This document shows positions 1 to 8,758 of a DNA stretch of 64,000 nt, in pieces (the stretch's first letter is position 1; each line of letters starts with the position of its first letter). Where the stretch lies: NCBI RefSeq assembly GCF_000741175.1, contig NZ_JGYS01000022.1, positions 62,001 through 126,000 on the forward strand, given 5' to 3'. Under the pieces are notes generated by a model. The model was given only the letters and a program-made list of their open reading frames with translations, had not been told where the DNA came from and did not search any database. The position numbers and the translations under genes were made by a program. The DNA is from Bifidobacterium callitrichos DSM 23973 (GTDB lineage: Bacteria; Actinomycetota; Actinomycetes; Actinomycetales; Bifidobacteriaceae).

Positions 1-1185
1 GCCCTTGTTGATCGGGGCGACACCGAACGCCTCCTCCATCGCCTCGAGCGCGTCCCTGGTGGCCACGGCGTTCGGGTCCATGGCCCAGCCCATGCCGTTT
101 TCAAGCCTGGCCACCTCGACCTGAGCGCCGAACGGCGGGTTGTTCTCGAGGAACGTGGCGAGTGCGTCCTGCGCCTGTTCGGGGCGCTGGTTCGGCGCGG
201 TGCGCAGGGACAGACGGAATCGGGTCTCGGGGGCAATCACGTTGAACGAGCCGTCGACCGGATGGGCGTCGAAGCCGATGACCGTCAGGCTCGGCTTGGT
301 CCACAGGCGCGAGGCGAGCGAGCCGGAGCCGGCGAGCACGTAGGAGTCGACGATGCCGGCGTCCTCGCGCACGGTGGCCTCGTCGAGGTCGCGCTGCAGG
401 CCGCCGATCGGTTCCTCGGCGGCGATGCCCGGCACCGCGAGGTCTCCGTTGTCGTCGTACAGGGAGGCGATGAGCATCGCGGCGAGCGTGTTGGAGTCGA
501 GAATCGGGCCGCCGTACTGGCCGGAGTGTACCGGGTGCTTCAGGGCGCGCACGGTCACGTCGACGCAGGTGTTGCCGCGCAGCGAGGTGGTCAGGGACGG
601 GATGTCGGCGGACCAGTTGCCGGAATCGGCCACGATGATCACGTCGGAGGCGAACTCGTCGCGATGCGCCTCGATGAACGGGATGAAGCTCGGCGAGCCC
701 ATCTCCTCCTCGCCTTCGATGAAGATCTTCACATTGACCTTGAGGTCGTCGCCGAGGGCCTTGAGCGCGCCGGAGTGGATGGCGATGCCGCCGCCGTCGT
801 CCGCCGAGCCGCGGCCGTAGAGACGGCCGTCGACCTCGGTGCCAACGAACGGGTCGGTGTCCCAGGCGGCCGGATCCGGCACGGGCTGCACGTCGTGATG
901 GGCGTAGAGCAGGACGGTCGGAGCGTCGGAGTCGACGACGCGCGAGCCGATGACCTCCCACGCGCCCGGCGTGCCGTCCGGGTTGACGGACTGGACGACC
1001 TTCGCGTCGACGCCGACCTCGCGCATCTGCTCGGCGACGAATTCGGCCGAGCGCTTCATATGCTCGCCGGTGATGCCCTTGGCGGACACCGAGGCGAGGG
1101 CGATCTTGCGGTTGAGCACGTCGACGATGCGGTTCCAGTCCGCCTCCACGCGGGAGCGGATCTCGTCTGCGCTGATCTGTGCCAT
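1..1185 (-). CDS. M20 family metallo-dipeptidase (3' end outside window)
   Basis: Cytosolic zinc peptidase of the M20/CNDP-like family, expected to remove residues from dipeptides or short peptides. The reverse strand is open from an ATG at 1185 (MAQISADEIRSRV) to the window edge, 395 codons without a stop, so the C-terminus is missing. Family landmarks are visible: the first metal ligand in YAHHDVQPVP (about residue 95), YGRGSADDGGG with the bridging Asp (about 120), and EGEEEMGS with the catalytic Glu pair (about 155). AAGGAG lies just upstream of the ATG. The gene is divergent from the DUF3043 gene. The substrate cannot be told from sequence. Confidence 0.88.
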   Translation of the reverse strand, partial: MAQISADEIRSRVEADWNRIVDVLNRKIALASVSAKGITGEHMKRSAEFVAEQMREVGVDAKVVQSVNPDGTPGAWEVIGSRVVDSDAPTVLLYAHHDVQPVPDPAAWDTDPFVGTEVDGRLYGRGSADDGGGIAIHSGALKALGDDLKVNVKIFIEGEEEMGSPSFIPFIEAHRDEFASDVIIVADSGNWSADIPSLTTSLRGNTCVDVTVRALKHPVHSGQYGGPILDSNTLAAMLIASLYDDNGDLAVPGIAAEEPIGGLQRDLDEATVREDAGIVDSYVLAGSGSLASRLWTKPSLTVIGFDAHPVDGSFNVIAPETRFRLSLRTAPNQRPEQAQDALATFLENNPPFGAQVEVARLENGMGWAMDPNAVATRDALEAMEEAFGVAPINKG

Positions 1186-1317
1186 CAGTGGACTCCTTCT
1201 ACTACTACCTATCTGTCTGCGGTTGTCCGCATGGCCCGGCCCCAAATGGCCTCAAATGGCCTTCACCGGCGGAATACCGCCGTTCGCACGCCTTCGACGC
1301 GCGTCTAGACGTCACCG

Positions 1318-1323
1318 TAACCT
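1318..1323 (+). promoter_or_regulatory. -10 hexamer of a probable leaderless promoter (DUF3043 gene)
   Basis: TAACCT ends 6 nt before the ATG at 1330, with no Shine-Dalgarno sequence in between, so transcription probably starts at or near the A of the start codon. Confidence 0.45.
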
Positions 1324-1329
1324 GCAAGC

Positions 1330-1953
1330 ATGACATGGAATCCGTTCAAGAAGAAGGAAGACGCGCAGGAGTCCGTCGAGGCGACTCCGGCGAGGACCGA
1401 ATCGGTCAGGGGCGAGAAGAAGAACCGTCCCACCCCGAAGATGAAGCAGGCGCAGGCCGCCGGCATCCGACCGCTGGTGCCGACCGACCGCAAGGCCGCG
1501 GGCAAGGCCGCCAGGGAGCGTCTGCGCGAGCGTGAGAACGCCGAGTACGAGGCGATGCAGAAGGGCGACATCAACCACATGCCCAAGGCCGAGCGTCTGC
1601 CCTACCGCGTCTACATCCGCGACTACGTCGACGCCCGCTTCAACATCGGCGAGTTCTTCATCCCGGTCGCCATCGTGATCCTGATCGGCTCGATGATCAT
1701 CAGCACCGTGTGGCAGAGCCCGCTCGCCTCGATGATCATGATGATCCTCATGTACGTCTACCTGTTCGCCGTGATCATCGACGTGTGGATCATGTGGCGA
1801 GGTCTCAAGAAGAAGCTCATCGAGAAGTTCGGCGAGCGTTCCGTCGCCAGGGGCAGCCGTTCCGGCTCCTACGCGTGGAGCCGTGCGATCCAGGTGCGCC
1901 GCTGGCGTCTGCCGAAGCCGCGCTATGACAAGCGCGGTCACTGGCCGGAGTGA
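1330..1953 (+). CDS. DUF3043 membrane protein
   Basis: A 207-residue protein of the actinobacterial DUF3043 family; its function is unknown. It has a Lys/Arg/Glu-rich cytosolic N-terminus (residues 1-95), then two closely spaced hydrophobic helices (about 100-120 and 125-145) and a basic C-terminal tail ending in KRGHWPE. The start at 1330 is preceded by a -10-like TAACCT but no ribosome-binding site. A strong terminator follows directly, so it is probably monocistronic. The family is recognised from the overall pattern (charged head, two helices, PRYDKRGHWPE-type tail). Confidence 0.8.
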   Translation: MTWNPFKKKEDAQESVEATPARTESVRGEKKNRPTPKMKQAQAAGIRPLVPTDRKAAGKAARERLRERENAEYEAMQKGDINHMPKAERLPYRVYIRDYVDARFNIGEFFIPVAIVILIGSMIISTVWQSPLASMIMMILMYVYLFAVIIDVWIMWRGLKKKLIEKFGERSVARGSRSGSYAWSRAIQVRRWRLPKPRYDKRGHWPE

Positions 1954-1974
1954 TCTCGTCCGACACCATCCTTT

Positions 1975-2003
1975 GGAGGCCCCGATCGGGGGCCTCCTTT
2001 TTT
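1975..2003 (+). terminator. Rho-independent terminator
   Basis: A perfect 9-bp stem GGAGGCCCC / GGGGCCTCC around a 5-nt loop is followed by six T residues. It ends the DUF3043 transcript, and its T-run lies only 12 nt upstream of the -10 of lpd. Confidence 0.92.
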
Positions 2004-2015
2004 GTTCCACGCGGC

Positions 2016-2021
2016 TACGAT
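2016..2021 (+). promoter_or_regulatory. -10 hexamer of a probable leaderless promoter (lpd)
   Basis: TACGAT is separated by 7 nt from the ATG at 2029. This supports 2029 over the in-frame TTG at 2002, which lies inside the preceding terminator's T-run. Confidence 0.55.
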
Positions 2022-2028
2022 GGATGGC

Positions 2029-3573
2029 ATGAGTGAATCATCCGACATGGAAGCATTCGACAACGTCATCATCGGCGCGGGTCCGGGAGGCTACTCGACC
2101 GCACTGCGCGCCGCCGAACTAGGCAGGCGCGTCGCGCTCATCGAACGCGACGCCACCATGGGCGGCACCTGTCTCAATCGCGGCTGCATCCCCTCGAAGG
2201 CCCTCATCACCGCGACGCACACGATCGACACCGTGCACCGCGCGGCCGAACTCGGCGTCCAGGCGCACGTGGACGGCATCGACTACGGCACGCTGCGCGA
2301 CTATCGCGTCCATATCGTCGAGACGATGACGCAGGGCCTGTCGGCGCTGCTCGCCCATCGCGGCGTGACGGTCTTCCGCGCGTCGGGATCGCTGGAACCG
2401 GCATCGGACGGCGCGGGGGCGACGACGCGTACGGTCCGTCTCGTCGCCGCCCCCGGTCAGACGGACGTCCTGCGATCCGACGAGGCGGACGAGCCGAAGC
2501 CACAGGGCGCATCGCTGGAGCTGCACGCCACGGACGTGGTGCTTGCGCTCGGCGCATCCCCGCGGCCGCTGCCGGGCAATCCGTTCGCCGGAGCGCTGAT
2601 CGACTCGACCAAGGCGCTGGAGCTCGACGAGTTCCCCGCCTCCGCGGTGATCATCGGCGCGGGTGCGGTCGCGGTCGAATTCGCGTCGATGTGGAACGCC
2701 GCCGGGGTGGACGTGACCATGCTCATCCGCCGCGATCGCGTGCTCTCGCACTGGGACAGGCGCACCGGCGTGACGCTCACGCGCGAGCTGGTCCGTCAGG
2801 GCGTGAAGGTCGTCAGGAACACGGCCGTCAGGCACGTGGACACGGGCGCGAACCTCGGGGCGACCGTTCACTACATGCAGGGCGGCCCGTCCGGCGCGAA
2901 CGGCGCGAACGGCACGGAGCACACCGTCGAGGCGGAGATGGTCCTCGCCGCGATCGGACGCGACCCGAACACCGACGCCGACTGGCTGGAGGCGGCCGGC
3001 GTGCGGCGCGACGCCGACGGCTACGTCACGTGCGATCCGCTCGGACGCACATCGGCGGAACACGTGTGGGCGGTCGGCGACATCGTAGCTGGGCACGCGC
3101 TCGCGCATCGCGCCTTCGAGCACGGCATCACCGTCGCCGAGGCGATCGCGGGCCTCAACCCGAAGCCGGTCGACGAGGCGAGCGTGCCGCAGGTCGTCTT
3201 CTCGCATCCCGAGGCCGCGTGCGTGGGGCTCACCGGACGCGAGGCGATCGACGACCCGCGCTTCAACAACGTCAAAGAGACCATCTATCCGATGATGGGC
3301 AACTCGCGCATGCTCATGAGCGGCGTTGGCGGTTCGATGACCGTCGTCAGCGGCGAACGCGCCGACTCGGATCATCCGGACACGCCCGAGGTGCTTGGCG
3401 TGCACATCGTCTCCCCCGTCGCCTCCGACGTGATCGCCGAGGCCGAGCAGCTGGTCGGCAACCACGTGGCGCTCAGCGACGCGGCACGGCTCATCCACCC
3501 GCATCCCACGTTCGGCGAGACGCTCGGCGAGGCGCTGCTCAAGGCGGATGGCCGCCCCCTGCACACGCGCTGA
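2029..3573 (+). CDS. lpd: Dihydrolipoyl dehydrogenase (E3)
   Basis: FAD-dependent disulfide oxidoreductase that reoxidises protein-bound dihydrolipoamide with NAD+. The 514-residue product has the FAD-binding GAGPGG (residues 16-21), the redox-active pair C48 and C53 in GTCLNRGCIPSK, a second Rossmann motif GAGAVAVEFAS, the second FAD motif VWAVGDI and the C-terminal HPHPTFGETLGEAL carrying the His-Glu catalytic dyad. An extra Asp/Glu-rich stretch at about 130-165 lengthens the FAD domain relative to typical E3 (about 470 residues). No E1, E2 or glycine-cleavage genes are adjacent, so the partner complex is not visible here. Mercuric reductase-like or glutathione reductase-like relatives are less likely given the dyad sequence. 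Confidence 0.88.
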   Translation: MSESSDMEAFDNVIIGAGPGGYSTALRAAELGRRVALIERDATMGGTCLNRGCIPSKALITATHTIDTVHRAAELGVQAHVDGIDYGTLRDYRVHIVETMTQGLSALLAHRGVTVFRASGSLEPASDGAGATTRTVRLVAAPGQTDVLRSDEADEPKPQGASLELHATDVVLALGASPRPLPGNPFAGALIDSTKALELDEFPASAVIIGAGAVAVEFASMWNAAGVDVTMLIRRDRVLSHWDRRTGVTLTRELVRQGVKVVRNTAVRHVDTGANLGATVHYMQGGPSGANGANGTEHTVEAEMVLAAIGRDPNTDADWLEAAGVRRDADGYVTCDPLGRTSAEHVWAVGDIVAGHALAHRAFEHGITVAEAIAGLNPKPVDEASVPQVVFSHPEAACVGLTGREAIDDPRFNNVKETIYPMMGNSRMLMSGVGGSMTVVSGERADSDHPDTPEVLGVHIVSPVASDVIAEAEQLVGNHVALSDAARLIHPHPTFGETLGEALLKADGRPLHTR

Positions 3574-3654
3574 ACCCGCCGCAGGCACGCGCGGTCACAG
3601 CTGCTGGTAGAGTGTAGGGCCAGTATGCGTACATTCCGATGCAAGTGAGGGAGC

Positions 3655-4440
3655 ATGGCCGACAAGGACGAGAAGAAGCCCAAGAAGCAGAGCACGATCA
3701 AGCAGATCATCCAGATCTACAAGTACACCGTCAAGGACGACAAGCAGCTGCCGTGGCTGCTGGCCGGCGCCATCCTCGCCCCGATCGTCGTGGCCGTGAT
3801 CATCGGACTGATCTTCCAGTGGAACTGGCTCAACTGGATCTTCATCATCATCGCCGCCATCATGCTTGGCCTGCTCTTCGGCACGATGACGCTCACCAAC
3901 CGCGCCGACAAGGTCGGCTACAGGCAGCTCGAAGGCCGTCCGGGCGCCGCGATCGGCGTGCTGAGCAACATGAACAAGGCCGGATTCAACTTCCCCGAGC
4001 AGCCCGTGTGGGTCGATCCACGCACCAAGGACGCGATCTGGCGCGGCACCGGCTACAACGGCATCTACCTGCTCGGTGAGGGCGACTACGGCCGCGTCAA
4101 CCGTCAGATGGACCGTGAGGAGCGCGCCATCAAGGGCGTGACCGCCGGCTCGCAGATCCCCGTCTACCGCATCCTCGTGGGCAACGGACCGAAGCAGACC
4201 AAGCTGAGCGACCTGCGCAAGACCGTGACCCGTCAGAAGAGCTATGTGCCGATCCAGCACAAGAGCAAGCTGATGGACAAGATCCACCCGCGTCGTCGCT
4301 TCATGCTCACCAAGGAGGAGCTCGCCATCCTCAACGACCGTCTACGCACGCTGCAGATGAAGAGCGGCTACGGCATCCCGAAGGGCGTGGATCCGAACCG
4401 CGTGCAGAAGGTCAGCCGTCGCGCGATGCGCGGCAAGTGA
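3655..4440 (+). CDS. DUF4191 membrane protein
   Basis: A 261-residue protein of the actinobacterial DUF4191 family, function unknown. A lysine-rich N-terminus (ADKDEKKPKKQ) precedes two transmembrane helices (about residues 35-57 and 60-80), and the remainder is a soluble, basic cytosolic domain. A TAGAGT -10 at 3608-3613 and a GTGAGGGAG ribosome-binding site just before the ATG support this start. In related actinobacteria this family is often found near lipoate or glutamine synthetase genes, and here it sits between lpd and glnA1. Confidence 0.82.
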   Translation: MADKDEKKPKKQSTIKQIIQIYKYTVKDDKQLPWLLAGAILAPIVVAVIIGLIFQWNWLNWIFIIIAAIMLGLLFGTMTLTNRADKVGYRQLEGRPGAAIGVLSNMNKAGFNFPEQPVWVDPRTKDAIWRGTGYNGIYLLGEGDYGRVNRQMDREERAIKGVTAGSQIPVYRILVGNGPKQTKLSDLRKTVTRQKSYVPIQHKSKLMDKIHPRRRFMLTKEELAILNDRLRTLQMKSGYGIPKGVDPNRVQKVSRRAMRGK

Positions 4441-4460
4441 TCGACTTGGCTGTTACCAGA

Positions 4461-4498
4461 ACGATGGGCCCGGCGGCAAACACCGCCGGGCCCATCGT
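4461..4498 (+). terminator. Terminator-like hairpin after the DUF4191 gene
   Basis: A perfect 16-bp stem ACGATGGGCCCGGCGG / CCGCCGGGCCCATCGT encloses a 6-nt loop. No T-run follows, so termination could be intrinsic-weak or the hairpin may protect a 3' end. Confidence 0.7.
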
Positions 4499-4630
4499 CG
4501 TATCCGCCCATGCGTCCCCATCCGTCCATAGGACGGACGCGCACGCGTATGCGCCGATCCGCTCCCGAAAAGGTGCGATCGGACGCAAAACAAGTCATCG
4601 CAACGGAAATCGCACGCATAGACGCTCCTC

Positions 4631-4680
4631 GTTACCGTTCACGAAACATTCTCGTAACCGAAGTTTCGAGCGGGCGAAAC
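4631..4680 (+). promoter_or_regulatory. GlnR-box-like operator upstream of glnA1
   Basis: GTTAC (4631-4635), GTTCAC (4637-4642), GAAAC (4643-4647), exactly 6 nt, GTAAC (4654-4658), then another GAAAC (4676-4680). Alternating GTnAC/GAAAC half-sites at 6-nt spacing are the known layout of actinobacterial GlnR boxes at glnA promoters. A related GAAAC-N6-ATAAC stands upstream of glnA2. Binding is inferred. Confidence 0.5.
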
Positions 4681-4746
4681 GCTTGTTCCTATGCTTAACC
4701 CTTGTAAGTTGTCAATCAACAAAACGTTCTCACCAAAGGAGCGATC

Positions 4747-6195
4747 GTGGCAGAGAATAAGATCTTCGCCCATACGCCGGAAGAAGTCGAGGCCCTCATC
4801 AACAAGGAAGGCATCGAGTACGTCTCCGTTCGTTTCACCGACCTCATCGGCGTTCAGCAGCACTTCACCGTGCCGGTCAGCGAGTTCCTGGACAACGCGT
4901 TCACCGACGGCATGCCGTTCGATGGTTCCTCCGTGCAGGGCTTCCAGGCCATCAACGAGTCCGACATGAAGCTGGTCCCGGACGTGACCACCGCCTTCGT
5001 CGACCCGTTCCGCAAGCACAAGACCCTCGACGTGGCCTTCTCCATCGTCGATCCGCTGACCGACGAGCCGTACTCCCGTGATCCTCGTCAGGTCGCCGGC
5101 AAGGCCGAGGCCTACCTGAAGTCCACCGGCGTGGCCGACACCGCGTCCTTCGCGCCCGAGGCCGAGTTCTTCATCTTCGACAAGGTCCGCTACGAGAACT
5201 CCATGCAGCGCTCCTTCTACGAGGTCGACTCCATCGAGGCCCCGTGGAACTCCGGCGTCGACACCGAAGAGGACGGCACCCCGAACATCGGCTTCAAGAA
5301 CCGCATCAAGCGCGGCTACTTCCCGGTTCCGCCGATCGACCACAACCAGGACCTGCGCGACGACATGGTCGCCAACCTGCAGAAGGTCGGTCTGCAGCTC
5401 GAGCGCTCCCACCATGAGGTGGCCGGCGCCGGTCAGCAGGAGATCAACTACCGCTTCAACACCCTGCAGCACGCTGGCGATGACCTGATGAAGTACAAGT
5501 ACATCGTCCACGAGACCGCCGCTCTGGCCGGCAAGTCCGTGACCTTCATGCCCAAGCCGATCGCCGGCGACAACGGCACCGGCATGCACTGCCACCAGTC
5601 CCTGTGGAAGGACGGCAAGCCGCTGTTCTACGATGAGCAGGGCTACGGCGGCCTGTCCGATATCGCCCGCTGGTACATCGGCGGTCTGATCAAGCACTCC
5701 TCCGCGGTCGTGGCGTTCACGAACCCGTCGCTGAACTCCTTCCACCGTCTGGTCCCGGGCTTCGAGGCCCCGGTTTCGCTGGTCTACTCGGCCCGCAACC
5801 GCTCCGCCGCCATCCGCATCCCGCTGGCCGGCACCTCCCCCGCCTCCAAGCGCATCGAGTTCCGTGCCCCGGATCCGTCCTGCAACCCGTTCCTGGCCTT
5901 CTCCGCCCAGATGATGGCCGGCCTCGACGGCATCCTGAACCACATCGAGCCGCCGGCACCGGTCGACAAGGACCTCTACGAGCTGCCGCCGGAAGAGCAC
6001 GCCAGCATCAAGCAGGTGCCGAGCTCCCTCGGCGAGGCGCTGGACGCCCTTGAGGAGGACAACGACTTCCTCACCGCCGGCAACGTCTTCACCCCGGATC
6101 TGATCGAGACCTGGATCGACCTCAAGCGCGACGAGATCGATCAGGCCCGTCTGGCCCCGACCCCGCTCGAGTACGAGCTGTACTACCACATCTGA
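4747..6195 (+). CDS. glnA: Glutamine synthetase type I (GlnA1)
   Basis: Makes glutamine from glutamate, ammonia and ATP; a cytosolic dodecamer and the main ammonium-assimilation enzyme. The 482-residue product starts at GTG 4747, 4 nt after AAGGAG. Visible signatures are [14 protein letters not shown] (substrate latch region, about 55-70), EAEFFIF (metal ligand Glu), [10 protein letters not shown] (ATP/metal site), NRSAAIRIP and [11 protein letters not shown]. Tyr411 in [10 protein letters not shown] matches the adenylylation site of GSI-beta enzymes, so activity is probably also controlled by GlnE. GlnR-like half-sites lie about 70-115 nt upstream of the start. It is isolated between terminators. 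Confidence 0.97.
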   Translation: MAENKIFAHTPEEVEALINKEGIEYVSVRFTDLIGVQQHFTVPVSEFLDNAFTDGMPFDGSSVQGFQAINESDMKLVPDVTTAFVDPFRKHKTLDVAFSIVDPLTDEPYSRDPRQVAGKAEAYLKSTGVADTASFAPEAEFFIFDKVRYENSMQRSFYEVDSIEAPWNSGVDTEEDGTPNIGFKNRIKRGYFPVPPIDHNQDLRDDMVANLQKVGLQLERSHHEVAGAGQQEINYRFNTLQHAGDDLMKYKYIVHETAALAGKSVTFMPKPIAGDNGTGMHCHQSLWKDGKPLFYDEQGYGGLSDIARWYIGGLIKHSSAVVAFTNPSLNSFHRLVPGFEAPVSLVYSARNRSAAIRIPLAGTSPASKRIEFRAPDPSCNPFLAFSAQMMAGLDGILNHIEPPAPVDKDLYELPPEEHASIKQVPSSLGEALDALEEDNDFLTAGNVFTPDLIETWIDLKRDEIDQARLAPTPLEYELYYHI

Positions 6196-6228
6196 TAGTC
6201 GCATGACTCGCGCCTGAAGCGCAATGGA

Positions 6229-6262
6229 AACGCCCTGACCACGCTGCTGGTCAGGGCGTTTT
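6229..6262 (+). terminator. Rho-independent terminator after glnA1
   Basis: A 13-bp perfect stem AACGCCCTGACCA / TGGTCAGGGCGTT with a 6-nt loop runs into TTTT. Confidence 0.88.
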
Positions 6263-6287
6263 CGTATGCACGCATGCGCACTACAAT
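6259..6287 (+). promoter_or_regulatory. Promoter of the CDF transporter gene
   Basis: A -35-like TTTTCG (6259-6264, shared with the glnA1 terminator) and the consensus-like -10 TACAAT (6282-6287) are separated by 17 nt. It excludes the in-frame ATG codons at 6274 and 6286 as starts. Confidence 0.55.
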
Positions 6288-6348
6288 GACGTTCCGGATG
6301 CCCGAGGGTTTTACGGGCGAACACATGCACATCTGGGAGATGGGAATC

Positions 6349-7380
6349 ATGTCGCAGGATACTGCGGACGGCAGCATATCAGTCACTAGGCCGGATCGGG
6401 ACGGCCAGGCCAGTCCCAAGGCCAATCCCAAGGCCAAGACCGGAGTCGCGGTCAAGGCCGCGCTGGCCGCGAACGTCGGCGTCGCCATCGCGAAGTTCGC
6501 GGCCGCGGCGTTCACCGGATCATCATCCATGTTCTCCGAATCCGTGCACTCGGTCGCCGACTGCGCGAACGAGCTCGTGCTCATGGTCGGAGACAAAGCA
6601 TCCGATCATCAGACCGATGGCGATCACCCGTTCGGTCTGCACCGCGTCAAGTATCTTGCGAGCTTCATCGTCGCGACGCTGCTGTTCTTCGTCGGCGGCG
6701 TGTTCGCCGTATCGCAGGCGGCGGGCAAGCTCACCGGGCTGATCGAGGGCACGCTCCCCCGTCAGGCCAACTCGCTCGAGCTCGTCGCCGCGCTCGTCGT
6801 GGTCGGCGTCTCCGCATGTCTCGAGGGCTACGGTCTGCACACGTCCGTGCATGAGGCACGTGGCCGCATGAAGCGCGTCAAGGTGGAGAGCACGTCGCTG
6901 GTCCGGTTCTGGCGTCGCACGAAGTCGGCCGAACTCGCCTCCGTGATGATGGAGGACACGCTCGCCCTGATCGGCCTGGCCTTCGCAGGGCTCGGCATCG
7001 GCCTGTCCATCGCCACGGGCGACGAACTCTACGACGCGATCGGCGGCCTGATGGTCGGCCTCGTGTTGGTCTGCGGATCGGCGGCCCTCGCGTTCAAGTC
7101 CGGCTCGCTGCTGATCGGCGAGGACATCGACCCGCGTACACGCGAGATGCTCGTCGAGGCGATCGAATCCACCCCCGGCGTCGACCGACTCATCAACATG
7201 CAGGCCATCCACATGGACGAGGATGCGGTGCTGCTGTGCATGAAGGTCGAGACCTCGAAGCTCGACCGCGATTATGACGTGCAGACCGTCGACAAGATCG
7301 AATCAAGCATCCGCAGCCGAATGCCCTGGTACGAATGGGAGATCTATGTCGAGCCGGACATCTGGAGGAGTGGGAAGTAA
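6349..7380 (+). CDS. Cation diffusion facilitator (CDF) family transporter
   Basis: Inner-membrane proton-coupled exporter of divalent cations, Zn2+ or another transition metal. With the start at 6349 (MSQDTADG, preceded by GGGAGATGG) the protein has 343 residues. An upstream ATG at 6298 is also possible, because the promoter TACAAT ends at 6287. Helix 2 carries the family's HxxxD metal site (SESVHSVADCANE), followed by HPFGLHRVKY; helix 5 shows MMEDTLALIG with the second acidic site. The C-terminal cytosolic domain begins near IGEDIDPRTREML. Metal specificity cannot be decided from the sequence alone. Confidence 0.88.
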   Translation: MSQDTADGSISVTRPDRDGQASPKANPKAKTGVAVKAALAANVGVAIAKFAAAAFTGSSSMFSESVHSVADCANELVLMVGDKASDHQTDGDHPFGLHRVKYLASFIVATLLFFVGGVFAVSQAAGKLTGLIEGTLPRQANSLELVAALVVVGVSACLEGYGLHTSVHEARGRMKRVKVESTSLVRFWRRTKSAELASVMMEDTLALIGLAFAGLGIGLSIATGDELYDAIGGLMVGLVLVCGSAALAFKSGSLLIGEDIDPRTREMLVEAIESTPGVDRLINMQAIHMDEDAVLLCMKVETSKLDRDYDVQTVDKIESSIRSRMPWYEWEIYVEPDIWRSGK

Positions 7381-7390
7381 GCCAGCTCGC

Positions 7391-7556
7391 TTGCAGCGAA
7401 TCGTTCTCAATAAGGAACGTGTGAGGCAACCGCACTGAAACGCACAATCGCACATCACCCTTTAACGGCGGAATACCGACGATTCCAAGCAATCGGATGT
7501 GTGATTGACAACCCGTCAACCCTCACACTTTTGTTATCGAGAACGATTCGCTGTAA
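7391..7556 (+). repeat. 166-bp near-palindromic element, copy A
   Basis: Starts TTGCAGCGAATCGTTCTC and ends with its imperfect complement GAACGATTCGCTGTAA. The outer 23 bp form inverted repeats with two mismatches, and inner segments GTGTGAGG and AATCGCACATC are mirrored too, so the whole unit folds back on itself. It is identical in length and about 90% identical to copies B and C. It looks like a MITE- or REP-type element; no clear target-site duplication is visible. Confidence 0.9.
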
Positions 7557-7737
7557 GGTCACCCATGCCGCCGTCCCCATATGGCAAGTCTCCTGCCGAG
7601 CACTGCGTCGGCCACATGATCGGCATACAGCGAGGAATGTTTGCCGATCAGATATTCTGTCATGTGCCCGATGTGGCTCATCCACCGTGTTATGCACCAT
7701 ATGCACATGGGAAAGTGAGCGGCGGAGAACATCCCGT

Positions 7738-8610
7738 ATGGTCGGGGGCATGGTCTCATTCATGCAAAGCAACATCGTGGCGAACAGGAAGATGGAGCGG
7801 GACCGATGCAATGCGGCGGCCCGACGCACGAGTGCACCGTTGCACGTCGGGTATCTCAACGCGGTGCGGTATTGGGGTGCGCCGATTCCGGGTGACTGTG
7901 ATCTCAGGGATGACACCGTGCATGTCTCGGTTCCGGAATCGTCCATGCGCAAGCGGGTCGCGGGAGTCACGTTCCATGTGTTTCGCGGAATGGAATCCTA
8001 TCGCAAACAGGACTATGAGCGGTTCTGGGTGGCGTCGCCGGCGATGACCTGGGCGCAGATGGCGGGCCATTGCGGCGTGGAGGACCTTGCGGCGATCGGC
8101 TCGGCGATGCTCAGTCGCGATGAACGGCGCAAGGTAGCCACCCTCGCCGAGCTTCGGGAATACGTCGAGAACAGTCCCCGATTCCGAGGACGGAAGAACT
8201 GTCTCGCCGCATTGCCATATATCACCGAGAACACCGACTCGCCTCCGGAGACGCAGCTGTTCAAGGCGTTGAAGGATGCCGGCTTGGGGAATCCCTCGCC
8301 GAATCACCGAGTGGAATTGGACAGGTCCTACGCACTGCTGGACATGGCGTATCCCGACTGCAAGGTCGCGTTCGAATATCAGGGGTATCACCATGCCGAA
8401 CCCGATCAGATGATGGCCGATGCGGCAAGACTGAACCGGCTGCAGGTGCGCGGATGGGTGATCGTGTACGTAACGGCCGACGACTTCCGCACGCCGGAGG
8501 CGCGTCGATCGTTCATGGCTCTGGCGCGGACCATGGTCGCACGACAGCGGTATCTGGCGGAATTTTGCAAGTTGTGGCAAACTCCCGTTGCAGCGAATCG
8601 TTCTCACTAA
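7738..8610 (+). CDS. DUF559 (Vsr/PD-(D/E)XK-like nuclease fold) protein
   Basis: A 290-residue protein. The C-terminal half (about residues 165-270) is a DUF559 domain: SPPETQLFKALKDAG, then LDMAYPDCKVAFEYQGYHH and a conserved QVRGWVIVYVTADDF, the layout of the very-short-patch-repair endonuclease fold with an Asp/Glu active site. The N-terminal half is unassigned. GGAGA stands 9 nt before ATG 7738; ATG 7750 and 7762 are alternatives, and the frame is open back to a GTG at 7501 inside repeat copy A. The last seven codons and the TAA stop lie inside repeat copy B. DUF559 genes are frequent accessory genes in bifidobacteria, sometimes linked to AbiE-like or toxin systems; the role here is unknown. 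Confidence 0.72.
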   Translation: MVGGMVSFMQSNIVANRKMERDRCNAAARRTSAPLHVGYLNAVRYWGAPIPGDCDLRDDTVHVSVPESSMRKRVAGVTFHVFRGMESYRKQDYERFWVASPAMTWAQMAGHCGVEDLAAIGSAMLSRDERRKVATLAELREYVENSPRFRGRKNCLAALPYITENTDSPPETQLFKALKDAGLGNPSPNHRVELDRSYALLDMAYPDCKVAFEYQGYHHAEPDQMMADAARLNRLQVRGWVIVYVTADDFRTPEARRSFMALARTMVARQRYLAEFCKLWQTPVAANRSH

Positions 8611-8753
8611 GGAACGTGTGAGGCAACCGCACGGGAACACACAATCGCACATCACCCCTTAGCGGTGGAATACCGCCGGTTTCAGGCAATCGGATGTGCG
8701 ATTGACAGCCCGTCAACCCTCACACTTTTGTTATTGAGAACGGTTCGCTGTAA
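8588..8753 (+). repeat. 166-bp near-palindromic element, copy B
   Basis: Same orientation as copy A and 1197 bp downstream of it. It supplies the stop codon of the DUF559 gene and ends 5 nt before the stop codon of mrp on the other strand. The central GCGGTGGAATACCGCC is itself a small palindrome. Confidence 0.9.
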
Positions 8754-8758
8754 GGGAA

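Noticed and set aside
1267..1282. CGGCGG-AATA-CCGCCG, the same 15-mer as the centre of the 166-bp element
   Set aside because: The flanks show no further similarity to the element, so a chance match in GC-rich DNA or an independent small hairpin is more likely than a remnant.
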